Positions 63,223 to 64,000 of a DNA stretch of 64,000 bases are shown here, one piece after another (the stretch's first letter is position 1; each line of letters starts with the position of its first letter). The notes under the pieces are model-generated. The model saw only the letters and a program-made list of their open reading frames with translations. It had not been told where the DNA came from and did no database searches. Source of the DNA: Paenibacillus sp. Root52 (GTDB taxonomy: Bacteria > Bacillota > Bacilli > Paenibacillales > Paenibacillaceae); assembly GCF_001426865.1 (NCBI RefSeq), contig NZ_LMFO01000001.1, positions 682,001-746,000 of the forward strand, given 5' to 3'. A program made the position numbers and the translations under genes.

Positions 63223-64000
63223 TTACTGCATTCCATTAGGGTAAACCATCACTTTAAGACTTCCGCTTTTGTTATGCAAAGCCCGCTCCATCGCCTGCTG
63301 CGTGTCCTCCAGGCTATAACGATCCGTAATCAGCGTCATCACGTCATGCTGACCAGAACTTAAGAATTCAATTCCTGCACTATACGTATTCGCATAGCGG
63401 AATATCCCGTATATATCCACTTCATTATCCGCAATAAAAGGAACATTCAGCGCAATTTCGTCTTGTGCAGGTAAACCCACAATGGCAAGCTTCCCTCCGC
63501 GCCGTAGTGAATATAGCGCTGTCTGTAGTGCTTTGGGATTACCCGCAGTTTCCCACGCGGTATCAACACCTTGACCATTCGTGACTTGACGAATGATTGG
63601 AAGTGCATCTTCATTTCGAACATTGATCGTATGCGTAGCTCCGAGTCGGCGTGCAGCCTCAAGTCGAACTTCTTCTAAGTCTGTCACAATAATTCGTTCC
63701 ACTCCGAACGACTTCGCCGCGGCTACAGCCATTAAACCTACAGGCCCCATCCCCATGATGGCTAACGTTGTTCCCGGAGCAAGCTTGCTCCGACGCGCGG
63801 CATGAATACCCACCGAGAATGGTTCGTTCAAGGCTGCTTCTTCAAACGAAAGATGATCTGGGATCGGAAATGCCATATCTTCACGTATCGTCATGTACTG
63901 AACAAATGCTCCATCAACAGGAGGCGTCGCCAAGAATTCCACATCCGGGCACAAATTATAGCGCCCCTCCTTACAAGCCGAACACCGGCCACAAGTCACC
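63223..64000 (-). CDS. Zinc-dependent alcohol/polyol dehydrogenase (sorbitol-dehydrogenase-like), 5' end outside window
   Basis: The frame is open to the window edge, so the N-terminal ~90 residues are missing. The remaining 258 include the structural-zinc cysteines (CGRCSACKEGRYNLC), EPFSVGIHAARR with a catalytic-zinc ligand, and the Rossmann GMGPVGLMAVAAAKSFGVERIIVTDLEEVRLEAARRLGA. An acidic residue after the third strand favours NAD over NADP. The closest groups are sorbitol/xylitol and butanediol dehydrogenases. A strong terminator follows the stop. Confidence 0.87.
   Translation of the reverse strand, partial: VTCGRCSACKEGRYNLCPDVEFLATPPVDGAFVQYMTIREDMAFPIPDHLSFEEAALNEPFSVGIHAARRSKLAPGTTLAIMGMGPVGLMAVAAAKSFGVERIIVTDLEEVRLEAARRLGATHTINVRNEDALPIIRQVTNGQGVDTAWETAGNPKALQTALYSLRRGGKLAIVGLPAQDEIALNVPFIADNEVDIYGIFRYANTYSAGIEFLSSGQHDVMTLITDRYSLEDTQQAMERALHNKSGSLKVMVYPNGMQ

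Overview
The window most likely comes from a Paenibacillus-type, spore-forming, low-to-mid-GC Firmicute. The evidence is a three-gene GerA-type germination operon behind a sigma-G-like promoter, a YjcZ-like sporulation peptide, strong AAGGAGG ribosome binding sites with several TTG/GTG starts, MsmX-dependent-style sugar ABC importers without their own ATPase, plant-polysaccharide glycosidases and many one-component regulators. No rRNA, tRNA, CRISPR array, intact insertion sequence or prophage was recognised.

Layout. 1-8001: the end of a GntP permease gene, an AraC regulator divergent from a Gfo/Idh/MocA oxidoreductase and a Dabb protein, a decayed TetR remnant, then gerXA-XB-XC. 8036-13252 is a scarred accessory stretch: a loose copy of the 3' end of the nearby GH2 gene, a LysR regulator divergent from a broken DJ-1/PfpI gene plus an alpha/beta hydrolase, a YcaQ/AlkZ-like winged-helix protein and a frameshifted LRR remnant. 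13286-24293 is carbohydrate use: a GH2 enzyme with two LacI/CcpA-type sites, YjcZ, PhzF and GNAT genes, then an AraR-like regulator divergent from a solute-binding protein, two permeases and a GH43 arabinofuranosidase-like enzyme. 24310-34543 is dense with small regulatory circuits: a DUF1348-TetR-DinB operon and a separate chloroperoxidase-like hydrolase carrying the same 20-bp operator; a MerR/SDR divergent pair; and a second MerR circuit driving a small membrane protein, MerR and a GAP-family transporter on one side and a DUF4097 lipoprotein on the other. A 5'-truncated MFS transporter and an Imm26 gene with one in-frame amber codon lie between. 34544-44146 holds map, a DKNYY protein, small membrane proteins, an Sm-like low-complexity protein, a WG-repeat/DUF3298 protein and an ECF sigma/DUF4179 anti-sigma-like pair.

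The most notable system is the six-gene minus-strand operon at 44387-54755: MoxR-type AAA+ ATPase, DUF5682 protein, VWA/MIDAS protein, DUF4132 giant protein, SWIM zinc-finger protein and a 93-residue unknown. Genes overlap or nearly abut, except for an 82-bp VWA-DUF4132 gap, and a terminator follows. The set resembles E. coli yehLMPQ with the DUF4132 protein MolR/YehI. It looks like a MoxR-VWA chaperone or conflict-type machine of unproven function.

54994-64000 is mostly housekeeping or metabolic: an aldo/keto reductase, a CYP107-like P450, a membrane-anchored L7/L12-CTD-like protein, two SDRs, a PoxB-like ThDP enzyme, a second Dabb protein, L31 type B (rpmE2), an HPr-like protein with a degenerate active-site motif, and a partial zinc alcohol/polyol dehydrogenase running off the window.

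All calls are from reading the sequence and from recalled family knowledge; no database search was run.
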